This document shows positions 5,228 through 6,540 of a stretch of 6,540 nucleotides of DNA, one piece after another. Position numbers and translations under genes: made by a program. The notes under the pieces are model-generated. The model made no database searches. It saw only the letters and a list, made by a program, of their open reading frames with translations, and was not told where the DNA came from. This DNA comes from Candidatus Aenigmatarchaeota archaeon (GTDB taxonomy: Archaea; Aenigmatarchaeota; Aenigmatarchaeia; CG10238-14; SpSt-28): assembly GCA_025058985.1 (NCBI GenBank), contig JANXEB010000005.1:1-6540 (forward strand). Reading direction: 5' to 3'. Position 1 is the first letter of the stretch; each line of letters starts with the position of its first letter.

Positions 5228-5556
5228 TGGCCGAGTATATAAGAATAAAACTGGTTAGTACAAATTTGGAAGATTTAAATAAGGTATGTAATGAAATAAT
5301 AGAATTAGCTAAGAGACTTGGCGTATATTATAAAGGACCAATACCATTGCCAAGAAAAATATTAAGAGTTACTGTATTAAAAACTCCTTGTGGCGATGGT
5401 ACTGGTCATGGTAATGCTACTTATGATAAATTTGAGATGAGATTTCATAAAAGAATTATAGAAGTTCATGCTGATGAGAGAATTGCTAGACAATTATTGA
5501 GAATTGTTTTTCCGGATACAGTTGAGAGAAGTATAGAAATTATAAGGAGTGATTAA
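5227..5556 (+). CDS. rps10: Small ribosomal subunit protein S10 (uS10)
   Basis: This 109-residue protein of the 30S head has the archaeal S10 pattern: IRIKLVSTNLEDLNKVCNEI at 5-24, KGPIPLPRKILRVTVLKTPCGDG at 36-58 (the proline-rich turn and loop that reaches into the subunit), and FEMRFHKRIIEVHADE in the middle, ending with VFPDTVERSIEI. The length is slightly above the roughly 102 residues usual in archaea. In many archaea S10 follows the gene for elongation factor 1-alpha; here it stands alone after a divergent tRNA-Asp gene. Its own TATA-like box fits leaderless transcription. Its last 17 bp overlap the 3' end of the convergent pus10 gene. Confidence 0.96.
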   Translation: MAEYIRIKLVSTNLEDLNKVCNEIIELAKRLGVYYKGPIPLPRKILRVTVLKTPCGDGTGHGNATYDKFEMRFHKRIIEVHADERIARQLLRIVFPDTVERSIEIIRSD

Positions 5557-6540
5557 TTTTTATAACATCTAGTAAAATTTTTTTAACCTTATTATTTAGT
5601 ATTTCTGAAACAGATGGAGAAGTTCTATTATTATCACCATGAATTAACTCTTTTATATAAAGTCCATGTTCTGCCAAAATTTTTAATTCAAGTTTTTTCT
5701 TCGAAATAAGTCTATAACTAATTTTTTTAACTCTCTTTTTTCTTAACTTATCAGCTCTTCTATGTATAACTCTTAAAGGAGTTAGTTGATTTATTTCAAC
5801 TTTTTCCAAAATTTTCAAATTCTTTAATAAATCTTTTTTTATTTCATTCTCAAATTCAACAATAGCCAAGTATTCTTTATCAAATTTAGCATTTTTTATA
5901 AACTCAACAAAATTTTTATCAACAAATTTAATTAACTTAACCTTTACTTTTTTAGATTTATTTATTATTTTTTCAACTTTTTTTAAATCTATATCTCTCT
6001 TTCTAGGATCAACTATTTCTATGCAAAACGGTCTATAATCTAGACATCTAACATCAACATCTTCTCTTCCAGCTCCAGAAAATTTTGTTTTATTAGCTTT
6101 TAAGATTTTTAAAAAAGGCTTTTCTATTATTTCTTGAACAGATGTTTTATAGTTTTTTCCTATATAATTACAATTTGAACAACCCTTTCCTTTACAAAAT
6201 GAACATAACCATTTTGCTTGTGGTATGTTTCTTACTAATTTCTTATACATACCAAAAACAAAAATGCTTTTTATTTTATAACTAACTTTAAAATTTTTCA
6301 AATTAACTACAAAAGTAATTTCTGGATTCTCTCTACTAAACTTTTTTCCTGTTAGCTTTTCTATAGATTTTCCTATCTCCCTATTTACATCATTGCTTAA
6401 ACTTTCCTTAACTTCATTTCCAAAAAATTTTTTAACTTCTTCTTCTCTATTTTCTATTTCTTCACTAAGCTTTGTACCTATTAAAAATGTATTAAATTCT
6501 ATATTTTTAGAAATTTCTAATATCTCGTTTATTATATCTT
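5540..6540 (-). CDS. pus10: tRNA pseudouridine synthase Pus10 (5' end outside window)
   Basis: Archaeal Pus10 makes pseudouridine 54 and 55 in the T loop of tRNA. The frame is open from the right edge to a TAA at 5540, giving 332 visible residues. An initiation at 6301 would be a TTG inside conserved Pus10 sequence and is not the true start. Visible in order are TFLIGTKLS at 17-25, NREIGKSIEKLTGKKF at 52-67 (the linker before the catalytic domain), FGMYKKLVRNIPQAKWLC near 95-112, a cysteine cluster CSFCKGKGCSNC at 112-123, the catalytic segment GAGREDVDVRCL around 155-166 (the second aspartate, D162, is the expected nucleophile), and KELIHGDNNRTSPSVSEIL near the end. The loop after the catalytic motif reads CLDYRPF where relatives generally have MLGxGRPF, one residue longer. 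The missing N-terminus would hold the zinc/THUMP-containing part. The 3' end overlaps S10 by 17 bp. Confidence 0.95.
   Translation of the reverse strand, partial: DIINEILEISKNIEFNTFLIGTKLSEEIENREEEVKKFFGNEVKESLSNDVNREIGKSIEKLTGKKFSRENPEITFVVNLKNFKVSYKIKSIFVFGMYKKLVRNIPQAKWLCSFCKGKGCSNCNYIGKNYKTSVQEIIEKPFLKILKANKTKFSGAGREDVDVRCLDYRPFCIEIVDPRKRDIDLKKVEKIINKSKKVKVKLIKFVDKNFVEFIKNAKFDKEYLAIVEFENEIKKDLLKNLKILEKVEINQLTPLRVIHRRADKLRKKRVKKISYRLISKKKLELKILAEHGLYIKELIHGDNNRTSPSVSEILNNKVKKILLDVIKINHSL
5578..5584 (+). terminator. Possible T-tract terminator for S10
   Basis: A run of seven T follows the S10 stop by about 20 bp, preceded by a run of five T at 5557-5561. T-rich tracts end archaeal transcription. 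The site is inside the pus10 coding region, where it reads as lysine codons on the other strand, so the match may be compositional. Confidence 0.35.

Noticed and set aside
5540..6301. Pus10 as a complete 253-residue protein starting at 6301
   Set aside because: The codon at 6301-6299 is TTG, and the frame stays open with recognisable Pus10 sequence (for example NREIGK and TFLIGTKL) to the window edge, so the gene is truncated by the window, not complete.

Overview
The window is a compact, strongly AT-rich piece of an archaeal chromosome. The evidence is archaeal/eukaryotic-type ribosomal proteins (eL8/L7Ae, eS28, eL24), fibrillarin, Pus10, class III (prepilin-type) signal peptides, tRNA genes without an encoded CCA, and TATA-like boxes placed for leaderless transcription. 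Small genes, many overlaps and very short gaps fit a reduced, DPANN-like archaeon (for example a nanoarchaeal, woesearchaeal or pacearchaeal lineage). The lineage is an inference; no phylogeny was run.

Left third (1-2597, minus strand): a four-gene operon read right to left, in which every gene overlaps the next. It encodes three small pilin-like proteins and then a large secreted or membrane-anchored protein that runs off the left edge. That protein carries two tandem beta-sandwich-like modules and many N-glycosylation sequons. The operon looks like a cell-surface pilus or adhesin cluster.

Middle (2628-5119, plus strand): tRNA-Leu(UAG), then a tightly packed operon: L7Ae, S28e, L24e (only 51 aa), a Cas4-like PD-(D/E)XK iron-sulfur nuclease with a long N-terminal extension, and fibrillarin. 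L7Ae and fibrillarin are both core proteins of the box C/D sRNP that 2'-O-methylates rRNA and tRNA. The nuclease sits between translation genes with ATGA-type coupling and has no CRISPR array nearby.

Right third (5120-6540): tRNA-Asp(GUC) on the minus strand directly abuts the fibrillarin stop codon. A 34-bp gap, which appears to hold two opposed promoters, separates it from ribosomal protein S10 (uS10) on the plus strand. S10 overlaps by 17 bp the convergent gene for Pus10, the archaeal tRNA pseudouridine synthase. Pus10 continues past the right edge, so its N-terminus is missing.

Taken together, the right two-thirds is a translation and RNA-modification neighbourhood. The left third is a surface-structure operon diverging from it at the tRNA-Leu gene. 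No stretch over 300 bases lacks a gene, and I see no mobile element, CRISPR array or replication origin.
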